From a virus: a DNA stretch of 28,760 nt. The DNA lies in IMG/VR virus record IMGVR_UViG_3300032214_000788, positions 1 through 28,760 of that record; one strand, written 5' to 3'. Below the pieces are notes generated by a model that was not told the origin of the DNA, ran no database searches, and was given only the letters and a program-made list of their open reading frames with translations. The position numbers and the translations under genes were made by a program. Below, one piece after another: positions 22,501-28,760 of the stretch. The first letter of the stretch is position 1; every line of letters begins with the position of its first letter.

Positions 22501-22673
22501 TAAATATAATTTGATTCAAAGATTAAACATCGCAAAAAAGAAGTTTAAAGTTTAAGTGTAATGAAGTTTCAAAAGTTGAACATTGAGTTTGGGACCATTA
22601 CATTATCAGAATCATTCACCTAACCAGTCGGTTTTCAGAAGTAACACGATATAAGTCTAACCCTATCCTCAAA
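22501..22673. other. Gene-free interval with inverted repeat
   Basis: No convincing coding frame. Within it, TGTAATG (22557-22563) and CATTACA (22596-22602) are perfect inverted repeats around an inner GTTTCAAAAGTTGAAC partial repeat. It could form a nested hairpin on either strand, as in a small RNA or the 3' UTR of the gene at 22674. I tried to fit a tRNA and could not. Confidence 0.3.
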
Positions 22674-23108
22674 TCATATTTCTGTTGTTGCGTTGAACAC
22701 ATCCATTTCGTCTTGGAGTTGCTCAATTCTTTCTTCTAAGTTTTTAATCTTACCATTTCTAACAACCAATGAAATTTCAGAAGTTAAAACTAATTCACTT
22801 TCCATTCGGTAACGATCTCGGTTTGATTTACCTTCAGTACAATCCATTTTTTGAAGTGCTTTGATTGTTGATTTCAACTCAGACATTTCAAAAATCTTTT
22901 CAAACATCGGAGCGTTTGCTCTATGAATTTTTGATTTCAAATCAATTAACTCATCCGTTGCTTTACTAATCTCAACCATCAATACCGTTGGTGAGTATGG
23001 TCTTGGATTACCGACCTCAACAGTATTATATTGTTGAAGTAATTTTGTATTCTCCGAAATTGATTTAATCAATTTGTTCTTTAATTTCAGTGCTTGTTTA
23101 ATATTCAT
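22674..23108 (-). CDS. DIP1984-like coiled-coil protein, 144 aa
   Basis: Begins MNIKQALKLKNKLIKSISEN. The layout (N-terminal LKLKNKL helix, VEVGNPRPYSP loop, then LIDLKSKIHRANAP, then MSELKSTIKALQ, and a C-terminal coiled helix KIKNLEERIEQLQDEMD) resembles the DIP1984 family of small helical proteins, where a LxxRINRTNA-like motif is typical; here it is IHRANA. The family's function is not established. It lies 52 bases downstream of dnaK, on the same strand, with a possible sigma70-like promoter between. Confidence 0.65.
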   Translation of the reverse strand: MNIKQALKLKNKLIKSISENTKLLQQYNTVEVGNPRPYSPTVLMVEISKATDELIDLKSKIHRANAPMFEKIFEMSELKSTIKALQKMDCTEGKSNRDRYRMESELVLTSEISLVVRNGKIKNLEERIEQLQDEMDVFNATTEI

Positions 23109-23129
23109 AATAAATGTTTTGTGTATGAA

Positions 23130-23158
23130 AGTATAATTAATCTTTTTTGATATGTCAA
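23130..23158 (-). promoter_or_regulatory. Possible sigma70-like promoter before the DIP1984-like gene
   Basis: Minus strand: TTGACA (23158-23153), 17 bases, TATACT (23135-23130), a near-perfect E. coli-type pattern. It does not fit the Bacteroidota TAnnTTTG form used elsewhere in the window, so it may be a chance match in AT-rich DNA. Confidence 0.3.
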
Positions 23159-23159
23159 G

Positions 23160-25013
23160 TTATAAAACCTCTTCAAACTCAACATCGGCAGATTTGTCAT
23201 CACCTTCGTTAGTTGTTTGATTATATAAACCTTCACTAATCTTTTGGAATTTAGAGTTTAGTTCATTAATATCGGTTTTGATTTTATCTATATCTTTTTT
23301 AGAATGAGATTCTTTTAATGTTTCTATCGCAGATTGTAAATCTGTTTTTTGTTCTTCAGTCAATTTATCCTCCAAATCTTTTATTGACTTTTCACTTTGG
23401 AAAATCGTTGAGTCAGCGTTGTTAAGGGTATCAACTTCCTCTCTTAACTTTTTATCGTTCTCAGCATTCATTTCGGCTTCTTGTTTCATTTTCTCAATCT
23501 CTTCTTTTGAAAGGCCTGAAGATGATTCAATACGTATTGTTTGTTGTTTATTAGTCCCTTTATCTAATGCGGAAACATTAATAATACCATTAGCATCGAT
23601 GTCAAATGTCACTTCAATTTGTGGTACACCTCTCATTGCTGGTGGTAATCCATCTAAATGGAATCTACCTATTGTTTTATTGTCGGTTGCCATAGCTCTT
23701 TCACCTTGTAATACATGAATTTCAACTGATGGTTGGTTATCAACTGCGGTTGAGAAGACCTGTGATTTTTTGGTTGGGATAGTTGTGTTAGATTCTATTA
23801 ATTTAGTAAACACTCCACCCATTGTTTCAATACCTAAAGATAGTGGTGTGACATCTAATAATAGAACATCTTTTACATCACCCGCTAATACACCTCCTTG
23901 TATTGCCGCACCTAAAGCAACTACCTCATCAGGGTTAACCCCTTTTGACGGTTCTTTACCAAAGAATTCTTTAACCGCCTCTTGAATTGCTGGGATTCTT
24001 GTTGTACCACCAACTAAAATAATCTCATCAATATCACTCACTTTAAGTTTAGCGTTCTTCAATGCAGATTTACAAGGGTTGATAGTTCTTTTAATTAAAG
24101 AATCTACTAATTGTTCAAACTTAGATCGAGTCAATGTTCTAACCAAGTGTTTTGGAACACCGTCAATTGGCATAATATAAGGTAAATTAACTTCAGTGGA
24201 GTTTGTTGATGATAACTCAACTTTAGCCTTTTCCGCAGCTTCTCTAAGACGTTGTAACGCCATAGGGTCTTGTGTTAAATCAACACCATTCTCATCTTTA
24301 AATTCACTCACCATCCACTCAATGATTGCTTGGTCAAAGTCATCACCACCTAAATGTGTGTCACCATCTGTAGATAGTACTTCAAATACTCCGTCACCTA
24401 ATTCAAGAATAGAAACGTCATGAGTTCCACCACCACAGTCAAATACAACCACTTTCATGTCCTTTGACATCTTATCTAAACCATAAGCCAATGCCGCTGC
24501 GGTAGGTTCGTTAATAATACGTTTAACATTTAATCCAGCAATCTCACCAGCTTCTTTAGTTGCTTGTCTTTGAGCATCATTAAAATACGCAGGTACCGTA
24601 ATAACCGCCTCAGTTACACTTTCACCTAAATAATCTTCGGCAGTTTGTTTCATTTTTTGTAAAACGATTGCCGATATTTCTTGTGGTGAATATTGTCTAC
24701 CATCAATATCAACTCTCGGTGAATTCCCATCACCCTTCACTACTTTATAAGGTACTTTTTTAACTTCCCCTTTTGATTCATCGAAACTAGTTCCCATAAA
24801 TCTTTTAATTGAATGTACAGTTTTGTCAGGATTAGTAACCGATTGTCTTTTTGCCGGATCACCAATCTTTCTCTCACCGTCTTTCATGAACCCAATAATT
24901 GATGGTGTTGTTCTCTTACCCTCATTATTTGTAATCACAATAGGTTCACTCCCTTCCATTACTGCAACACAAGAATTTGTTGTTCCTAAATCAATTCCAA
25001 TAATTTTTCCCAT
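23160..25013 (-). CDS. dnaK: Chaperone DnaK (Hsp70)
   Basis: 617 residues, close to the roughly 635 typical of bacterial DnaK. The nucleotide-binding domain has [18 protein letters not shown] at the start, [45 protein letters not shown] and [11 protein letters not shown]. The substrate-binding domain has [44 protein letters not shown] and a helical lid ending EFEEVL, the EEV-type tail that binds partners. It refolds proteins with DnaJ and GrpE, which must come from the host because neither is seen here. It looks complete and intact, with no frameshift. A phage-encoded DnaK is rare and may assist virion protein folding or capsid assembly. The upstream region carries a 15-base palindrome (25091-25105). 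Confidence 0.97.
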   Translation of the reverse strand: MGKIIGIDLGTTNSCVAVMEGSEPIVITNNEGKRTTPSIIGFMKDGERKIGDPAKRQSVTNPDKTVHSIKRFMGTSFDESKGEVKKVPYKVVKGDGNSPRVDIDGRQYSPQEISAIVLQKMKQTAEDYLGESVTEAVITVPAYFNDAQRQATKEAGEIAGLNVKRIINEPTAAALAYGLDKMSKDMKVVVFDCGGGTHDVSILELGDGVFEVLSTDGDTHLGGDDFDQAIIEWMVSEFKDENGVDLTQDPMALQRLREAAEKAKVELSSTNSTEVNLPYIMPIDGVPKHLVRTLTRSKFEQLVDSLIKRTINPCKSALKNAKLKVSDIDEIILVGGTTRIPAIQEAVKEFFGKEPSKGVNPDEVVALGAAIQGGVLAGDVKDVLLLDVTPLSLGIETMGGVFTKLIESNTTIPTKKSQVFSTAVDNQPSVEIHVLQGERAMATDNKTIGRFHLDGLPPAMRGVPQIEVTFDIDANGIINVSALDKGTNKQQTIRIESSSGLSKEEIEKMKQEAEMNAENDKKLREEVDTLNNADSTIFQSEKSIKDLEDKLTEEQKTDLQSAIETLKESHSKKDIDKIKTDINELNSKFQKISEGLYNQTTNEGDDKSADVEFEEVL

Positions 25014-25090
25014 TTTTAATTTTAATTTTTTATTTATTATTACTTTTCAGTCGTGCCAAGTTTCTCAAAAAATATTCCTTTTGTGAAATA

Positions 25091-25105
25091 CTGACATTAT
25101 GTCAG
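25091..25105. promoter_or_regulatory. CTGACATTATGTCAG palindrome upstream of dnaK
   Basis: Perfect 7-bp inverted repeat around a single central base, 78 bases before the dnaK ATG and just past the stop at 25107. It has the form of an operator for a dimeric regulator. A TTGGCACG element lies closer to the start (25052-25059, minus) and resembles the -24 half of a sigma54 promoter, but the -12 half is not convincing. It is not the CIRCE element of HrcA. Confidence 0.45.
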
Positions 25106-25106
25106 T

Positions 25107-25397
25107 TTACCAAGTATCTATATCTGTCAAATCTAATTCTATGTCAGCCAATTCACTATATACAGTGACAATTTGTCCTATACCGTTACTTGAGAACCTA
25201 TATTCGTAGTCACCATATCTTCCAAATATAGCTTTTATGTGTTCTTGCCATTCCTCCAACTTATTCACCTGATTTTCATCAAGTGTAAATGTTTTAGTTT
25301 TACTTTTTTTTGGTGGTGGAGGTGGCATTTCACGGTCAGTTATCTCACCACTGATTCTCAAATACATTTTATTAATACGTTCTTGATTCTCATCCAT
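25107..25397 (-). CDS. Hypothetical protein, 96 aa
   Basis: Begins MDENQERINKMYLRISGE, then a Pro-Lys linker (PPPPPKKSKTKTF) and a compact C-terminal domain with HIKAIFGRYGDYEYRFSSNG and IELDLTDIDTW. The mixed alpha/beta end with the GIGQIVTVYSEL strand looks like a small binding domain. No known family. It is six bases from the gene before. Confidence 0.68.
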   Translation of the reverse strand: MDENQERINKMYLRISGEITDREMPPPPPKKSKTKTFTLDENQVNKLEEWQEHIKAIFGRYGDYEYRFSSNGIGQIVTVYSELADIELDLTDIDTW

Positions 25398-25403
25398 AAT
25401 ACA

Positions 25404-25625
25404 TTATTTGATAATAATCATATTTGTGTTTGAAATCGGAAGTCTCATTACAGGTAATGATGATGAAGACTCTTCCGACTCTTTTTGCATAACTTCGTAA
25501 AAACCTAATTCAGAACACCTAACGGTTGATACGTTTTCATAAAACTTGATGGTATCTGAAGACCCGACAGGTCCATTTAATAATCTAACTGTTTTTGTTG
25601 TTGTGTTGAATGTTAACGTTTGCAT
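25404..25625 (-). CDS. Hypothetical protein, 73 aa
   Basis: Begins MQTLTFNTTTKTVRLLNGP and has strands SSDTIKFYENVSTVRC, then FYEVMQKESEESSSSLPVMRLPI, ending NTNMIIIK. All-beta, with an acidic Ser-rich loop. No recognised domain. It lies between the AAA ATPase (11 bases upstream) and the gene at 25107, in the same operon by spacing. Confidence 0.65.
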   Translation of the reverse strand: MQTLTFNTTTKTVRLLNGPVGSSDTIKFYENVSTVRCSELGFYEVMQKESEESSSSLPVMRLPISNTNMIIIK

Positions 25626-25636
25626 ATTTTTTTATT

Positions 25637-26635
25637 TTAACTTTTTTTACCAAAACCAACTGTCGTATATTCTTTAATTGATGGTGCCTTTTTAAGTCCT
25701 TCAAGGTTATCCATCACCTCCTCAAATGTTCTACCCATAACGATAGTTGAAATTACAACTTCTTTCAGGTGTGAAAGAGACATACCTTCTGTTCTTTTTA
25801 CCCATTCTTTAACATCAACGTTTTCAATGTCTTCCTCCGTTAACTTGTGACGGATGTACGCTTCACGAATCTCATCGTTTGGTAATTCAACTTTATATCG
25901 TCTATCAAAACGAGATGGTCGGTTAGTGATACGATCCTGTAGTTTCTCAGGATAGTTAGTTGTTGCAATATACACAACATCTTCAATCTGTTTCACACCA
26001 TCTAAAATATTTAACAACCTACTTGTTGAGTGACTATTCTCACCTGCGATTGAGTCGATGTCTTCCAACAACACAATCAATGGTCGGTTAGGTTCAATCT
26101 TTCTGAATGTCGCAATAAAGTCCATAAAATGGTCAACATCATCTTGATCTTTAATGTTGATGATAATACCATCATTTTCAATCAATTGTTTTGAAATGAG
26201 TTGGATGATGCCCGACTTACCACAACCTGGTTCCCCATACATCAGAATACCTCGTTTGTGAACAAAGTTATACTGTTTATATTTGTCTTTACGGTCCCAA
26301 AAGTTTTGAATGTCTCTTAAGATGTCTATAATCTCGTATGACGGTAATTGATATAACTCATCGGTCTTGAATGGTTGTTTCTTTAGTGTGTGTTGATTTA
26401 ATTGTCTATTCCACACAACTTCATAAATACCAGACGGTACTTTAGGGACTGATGTAAATGCAGGGACAAACTCCTCATCTTGCAATGTACCCCAACACGT
26501 AGGTGAATTACTTACTGGTTTATCTTCCTCGTGTCTAGTAGTTCTAATATAATCATTTCTTGGAATACCCATATCTACTTCTTCTAATTCATTTTTTAAA
26601 TCTTCAATATAATCTTCTAAATCGTAATTTTTCAT
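25637..26635 (-). CDS. AAA-family ATPase
   Basis: 332 residues. Walker A is GEPGCGKS (134-141), Walker B is LIVLLEDID (186-194), sensor 1 lies in IATTNYP (223-229), and an arginine finger is in RPSRFDRR (239-246), in the order expected of classical AAA proteins such as BCS1/spastin-like types. The N-terminal 110 residues are a specific adaptor domain (with acidic EDLKNELEEVDMG), and the C-terminal helical lid ends EYTTVGFGKKS. These proteins use ATP to unfold or remodel a target protein, often as hexamers. The target is unknown. The start overlaps the upstream stop (ATGA). Confidence 0.85.
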   Translation of the reverse strand: MKNYDLEDYIEDLKNELEEVDMGIPRNDYIRTTRHEEDKPVSNSPTCWGTLQDEEFVPAFTSVPKVPSGIYEVVWNRQLNQHTLKKQPFKTDELYQLPSYEIIDILRDIQNFWDRKDKYKQYNFVHKRGILMYGEPGCGKSGIIQLISKQLIENDGIIINIKDQDDVDHFMDFIATFRKIEPNRPLIVLLEDIDSIAGENSHSTSRLLNILDGVKQIEDVVYIATTNYPEKLQDRITNRPSRFDRRYKVELPNDEIREAYIRHKLTEEDIENVDVKEWVKRTEGMSLSHLKEVVISTIVMGRTFEEVMDNLEGLKKAPSIKEYTTVGFGKKS

Positions 26636-26826
26636 AACTCTTCAATTTTTGTTTCTTCTCTTAATGAATACCAATCTTCTTTTTTAATCGCAACCCTAAC
26701 ACCATCTATTGAACAGAATACCTCATCTTTTATAAAATGTGGATTTTCAAATTTATTAGGGTTAACCAATATTTTTGAGTAGAAGGCACTTTCATTTGCC
26801 ATCCTTACATAAACTTCTTTTTTCAT
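26632..26826 (-). CDS. Hypothetical protein, 64 aa
   Basis: Begins MKKEVYVRMANESAFYSKI, with strands and an aromatic VFCSIDGVRVAIKKEDWYSLREE core. Small alpha/beta fold, no recognised family. The ATG overlaps the stop of the preceding gene (ATGA), and its own stop overlaps the AAA start, so it is probably made in step with the ATPase and could be a cofactor, which is inference. Confidence 0.7.
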   Translation of the reverse strand: MKKEVYVRMANESAFYSKILVNPNKFENPHFIKDEVFCSIDGVRVAIKKEDWYSLREETKIEEL

Positions 26827-27083
26827 AGTTTGTTTGCTAATGTTTTAATAATTTCTTCATCTTCAGTCGATAGTCTGTGTCTGTTATTCATTAAAGTAAT
26901 AAGTGTTTTTTTCCACTCCTCATCTAAAAAACTCATACTATCATTTTTACCTGTATTTGTTGATATTACCTCACCTTCTTCAACAAGTAATTTAATTAGT
27001 TTATTAACTTCTCGGTCTGATAAATTCTCATATATTTCTTCAATATCTAAGTCTATTTCTGCCTCTGTCCAAAATTTTGCCAT
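26823..27083 (-). CDS. Hypothetical protein, 86 aa
   Basis: I prefer the ATG at 27083 (MAKFWTEAEIDLDIEEIYENL) over a TTG at 27098, because the latter would overlap the candidate promoter. The protein is helical and acidic, with the segment LSDREVNKLIKLLVEEGEVI that has the look of a winged-helix or small DNA-binding fold, but no certain match. It is first in a run leading to the AAA ATPase. Confidence 0.68.
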   Translation of the reverse strand: MAKFWTEAEIDLDIEEIYENLSDREVNKLIKLLVEEGEVISTNTGKNDSMSFLDEEWKKTLITLMNNRHRLSTEDEEIIKTLANKL

Positions 27084-27095
27084 AATTTTTTTATA

Positions 27096-27127
27096 CAAAA
27101 ATAAGTAAAAAAAGTGACCCCATCAAG
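27096..27127 (-). promoter_or_regulatory. Possible promoter for the AAA-ATPase operon
   Basis: Minus strand: CTTG (27127-27124), 20 bases, TATTTTTG (27103-27096). The -7 box matches consensus and the -33 box differs at one position. It overlaps the terminator of the upstream gene; the transcript would begin within a few bases of the ATG at 27083. Confidence 0.4.
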
Positions 27128-27141
27128 TTAATGGGAGTCAC
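27114..27141 (-). terminator. Intrinsic terminator after the RNA ligase gene
   Basis: Minus strand: stem GTGAC-T-CCCAT (27141-27131), loop TAACTTG, stem ATGGG-GTCAC (27123-27114) with one bulge, followed by TTTTTTTAC. The hairpin overlaps the last codons and stop of the ligase gene. Confidence 0.75.
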
Positions 27142-28252
27142 CTACGTTATTTTTTTCTCCGTAGATTAAGTAATCAGGGTTGATGACTTTACCTACTTTG
27201 TGTCTATCACCAGTAACCGATTTAACCACAACGCCTTCGTGCGGAACTTTAGTTCCTTTAATCATATTACCAAACACATGTTTGTCTTGTTCTTCTTTAG
27301 ACCAAGGCCCCATATAAAGAACTTCAACTCTTGGTAAGTCCAAAGATTCAAAGATGTTCTTCTCATCATGATGAGGTAAGTATCTACCATCCATTTCAAC
27401 ATCAAACCCAGCAAACATGATAGTTTCAAGACCATAGTTATAATTCTTTTGGATGCCATGTCCATAGATTTCACCGTAGATGATTAAACCATCACCTAAA
27501 AGATCTGGTGAATTAAATGTTTTAACAAAATTCCATAATTTAGATTTAATCTTATAAGTGTCGGCAATTGTTCCCCACACATCAGTAGAGTAAAACCCTT
27601 GTGATTCAGACCCTTTCTCTACGTTATGAGAACCATAAACATATTCATATCCAACCCATTTAGCTCCGAAGAACTTTTTAACGTGATCCAATATTGAAAG
27701 TTTTTTCTTTCTTACAATACCATAACGAGCGTTTGTTCCGTGAAGTTTACGAGTAACGGTAACTATGTCTTCCTCGTTGAACATTTCAGGGGCATTCTTC
27801 AAGTTAGGGAACTTGTAATAGATATGGAAGTTAGGGTTTTGGTGGTATTTGAATTTTCTACCTCCAACACTCATCTCAACCATCTTAACTGGCGGTTCAT
27901 ATTTAACGACACCCAATGTTTCCATCATGTCATCACCATCTTGCACATTATCAGTAAACACCAATAAGTCCATTGGTAATATTAAACATTCAGAGTAAAC
28001 TCCACGAAGTTTCACGGTTCTAACTCGTTGACCTTTACGAAGGTATCCAGTAACACCCATTTCATCAGAGATAGATAAAGGAATTACAGCATCAGTAGTT
28101 GCCACGATTACCTGATCACCAACATTGTATTGACCTTTTTTGGTAATTGCATGCCAATCATTAACGATTGCAAGTTCTATGTTATCTGCCCCTTCTATTG
28201 GTCGGATCTCCCCGATACGACCAACATAACATACACTATTTAAATTTTCCAT
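27128..28252 (-). CDS. RNA ligase (DRB0094/Rnl5-like family)
   Basis: 374 residues. The N-terminal 130 residues form an OB-fold-like domain (VGRIGEIRPIEGADN, VGDQVIVATTDAVIP, LRGVYSECLILP). The ligase core has motif I as RKLHGTNARYG with Lys 169 as the AMP-bound nucleophile in KLHG, a motif III-like IIYGEIYG, motif IIIa FAGFDVEMDG, and motif IV HEGVVVKS. This order, with the OB-fold at the N-terminus, fits the Deinococcus DRB0094-type RNA ligases, which seal RNA ends using ATP. Phages use such enzymes to repair tRNAs cut by host defence nucleases. The ATG lies three bases after the stop of the coiled-coil gene upstream. Confidence 0.88.
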   Translation of the reverse strand: MENLNSVCYVGRIGEIRPIEGADNIELAIVNDWHAITKKGQYNVGDQVIVATTDAVIPLSISDEMGVTGYLRKGQRVRTVKLRGVYSECLILPMDLLVFTDNVQDGDDMMETLGVVKYEPPVKMVEMSVGGRKFKYHQNPNFHIYYKFPNLKNAPEMFNEEDIVTVTRKLHGTNARYGIVRKKKLSILDHVKKFFGAKWVGYEYVYGSHNVEKGSESQGFYSTDVWGTIADTYKIKSKLWNFVKTFNSPDLLGDGLIIYGEIYGHGIQKNYNYGLETIMFAGFDVEMDGRYLPHHDEKNIFESLDLPRVEVLYMGPWSKEEQDKHVFGNMIKGTKVPHEGVVVKSVTGDRHKVGKVINPDYLIYGEKNNVGDSH

Positions 28253-28255
28253 TTC

Positions 28256-28516
28256 TTATACTTTTTCAAATTCTTTTTTTGTTAACTCTATTTCTTCATT
28301 CACCCTATCAAGTTCTTTGGTGACCATTTTTTTTATAATATCCTTGTTATAGATGCTGACCTCACCTTTTCTGTTGAACCCTCCTGGATGTGTAAATCCA
28401 ATCGTGACACTCAAACCACAAGATTTAAGCGCATATTCTAATTTATACTTCTGTCTTTCCAATCTATCAAGATCTTCTTTAACTTTTTTTGCTTGTTCAA
28501 ATTTTTCTAATTCCAT
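28256..28516 (-). CDS. Hypothetical coiled-coil protein, 86 aa
   Basis: I start at the ATG 28516 (MELEKFEQAKKVKEDLDRLE) because a longer frame from 28558 would overlap the upstream gene, whose stop is at 28527. The N-terminal and C-terminal parts are charged heptad-like helices separated by a short beta stretch (LSVTIGFTHPGGFNRKGEV). The layout suggests a helical hairpin that oligomerises. No known family. It lies between the receiver-domain gene and the RNA ligase. Confidence 0.68.
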   Translation of the reverse strand: MELEKFEQAKKVKEDLDRLERQKYKLEYALKSCGLSVTIGFTHPGGFNRKGEVSIYNKDIIKKMVTKELDRVNEEIELTKKEFEKV

Positions 28517-28526
28517 AACTATTTTT

Positions 28527-28760
28527 TTATATTGTGTGTTCCCAAAATACTCTATCACAATTTTGTGGTAATCTGTTGATGTGTCGATAATTGTTAATAT
28601 ATCCCATCATATTAGCTGCACCAACAGCATTTGCTGAGTGAACAACAACTCTAACAACAGGTTTTCCGTCCATCCACTGATTAACCAACCACTTGGTACA
28701 ATCCATACCAGTCTTTTCGGTTATGTTATCGTAGTTGATTTCATAGTTTTTTACAACACC
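28527..28760 (-). CDS. Cyclic-phosphate-processing receiver-domain protein (5' part cut by window edge)
   Basis: The last 77 residues of a gene that enters from the right, stop at 28529-28527. Visible are TGMDCTKWLVNQWMDG, PVVRVVVHSANAVGAANMM and GYINNYRHINRLP. The C-x-KWL, VHSANxVGAxNM and GYIxNY pattern matches the receiver-like domain associated with cyclic-phosphate RNA-end processing, found with RNA repair genes. The N-terminal half, with the expected Asp residues, is outside the window, so the match is partial. Its place beside an RNA ligase supports the assignment. Confidence 0.65.
   Translation of the reverse strand, partial: GVVKNYEINYDNITEKTGMDCTKWLVNQWMDGKPVVRVVVHSANAVGAANMMGYINNYRHINRLPQNCDRVFWEHTI

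Noticed and set aside
22501-22673. Possible tRNA
   Set aside because: No acceptor stem or T-arm consensus could be fitted on either strand.
25052-25059. Sigma54-type promoter before dnaK (TTGGCACG)
   Set aside because: The matching -12 element (TTGCA-like) is absent at the right distance, so it is mentioned only as a weak resemblance.

Overview
The window looks like part of a large tailed-phage genome (myovirus-like or jumbo) infecting a member of the Bacteroidota, probably a flavobacterium-like host. The DNA is AT-rich and tightly packed, with many ATGA, TAATG and TGATG start/stop overlaps. Almost every gene lies on the minus strand. Phage features include a tail-fibre-like protein, a lysozyme, an L,D-transpeptidase-like lysin, DUF932, RNA-repair enzymes and many small orphan proteins. 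The host assignment rests on two signals: promoters of the Bacteroidota type (TTTG, 19-20 nt, TAnnTTTG), and a gene pair made of a TonB-dependent receptor and a protein carrying a type IX secretion (T9SS) sorting domain. No tRNA, rRNA, CRISPR array or insertion sequence was seen, and no stretch above 300 bases lacks a gene.

Layout, left to right. Positions 1-5473 hold a minus-strand array read from 5473 down to 1: a flavodoxin-fold oxidoreductase, a fibre/adhesin with Pro-Thr linkers and a LamG-like domain, a 42-residue protein, then six short unrelated proteins that all begin with the same peptide (M-[KR]-x-L-I-[RK]-x-I-L-[KRN]-E). Positions 5532-7379 hold a lone forward gene, DUF932 with a coupled 37-residue gene, thioredoxin and a small protein. 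Positions 7438-11193 hold four unrelated proteins, one a lysozyme, that share a second N-terminal peptide (MKII[IL]TE[SE]Q). Positions 11264-15090 hold uncharacterised genes plus a leader-bearing PD-(D/E)XK-type nuclease. Positions 15146-17282 hold a lysin-like forward gene and a four-gene operon headed by a HAD phosphatase. Positions 17414-21543 hold the TonB receptor and T9SS cargo pair, set between intrinsic terminators. Positions 21688-28760 hold a zinc-finger protein, a DIP1984-like protein, DnaK, an AAA ATPase, an RNA ligase and a cyclic-phosphate-processing receiver domain.

The main proposal is a cargo-tagging system. At least twelve proteins with unrelated bodies carry one of two short N-terminal leaders or a looser version. 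Each leader ends in an (L)-x-E triplet, the consensus cleaved by T4-type prohead proteases. This matches the capsid-targeting sequences of T4 internal proteins (IPI-III, Alt), so the tagged proteins, including a nuclease, a lysozyme and a flavoprotein, may be packaged in the virion and delivered with the DNA. A second highlight is the host-type TonB receptor and T9SS module, which looks like an auxiliary 'moron' cassette. Untagged genes tend to follow host-type promoters, whereas several tagged genes follow an AT-rich ATATTTATTATT-like motif, suggesting an early/late division of expression. All functional statements rest on reading motifs by eye; no database search was run.
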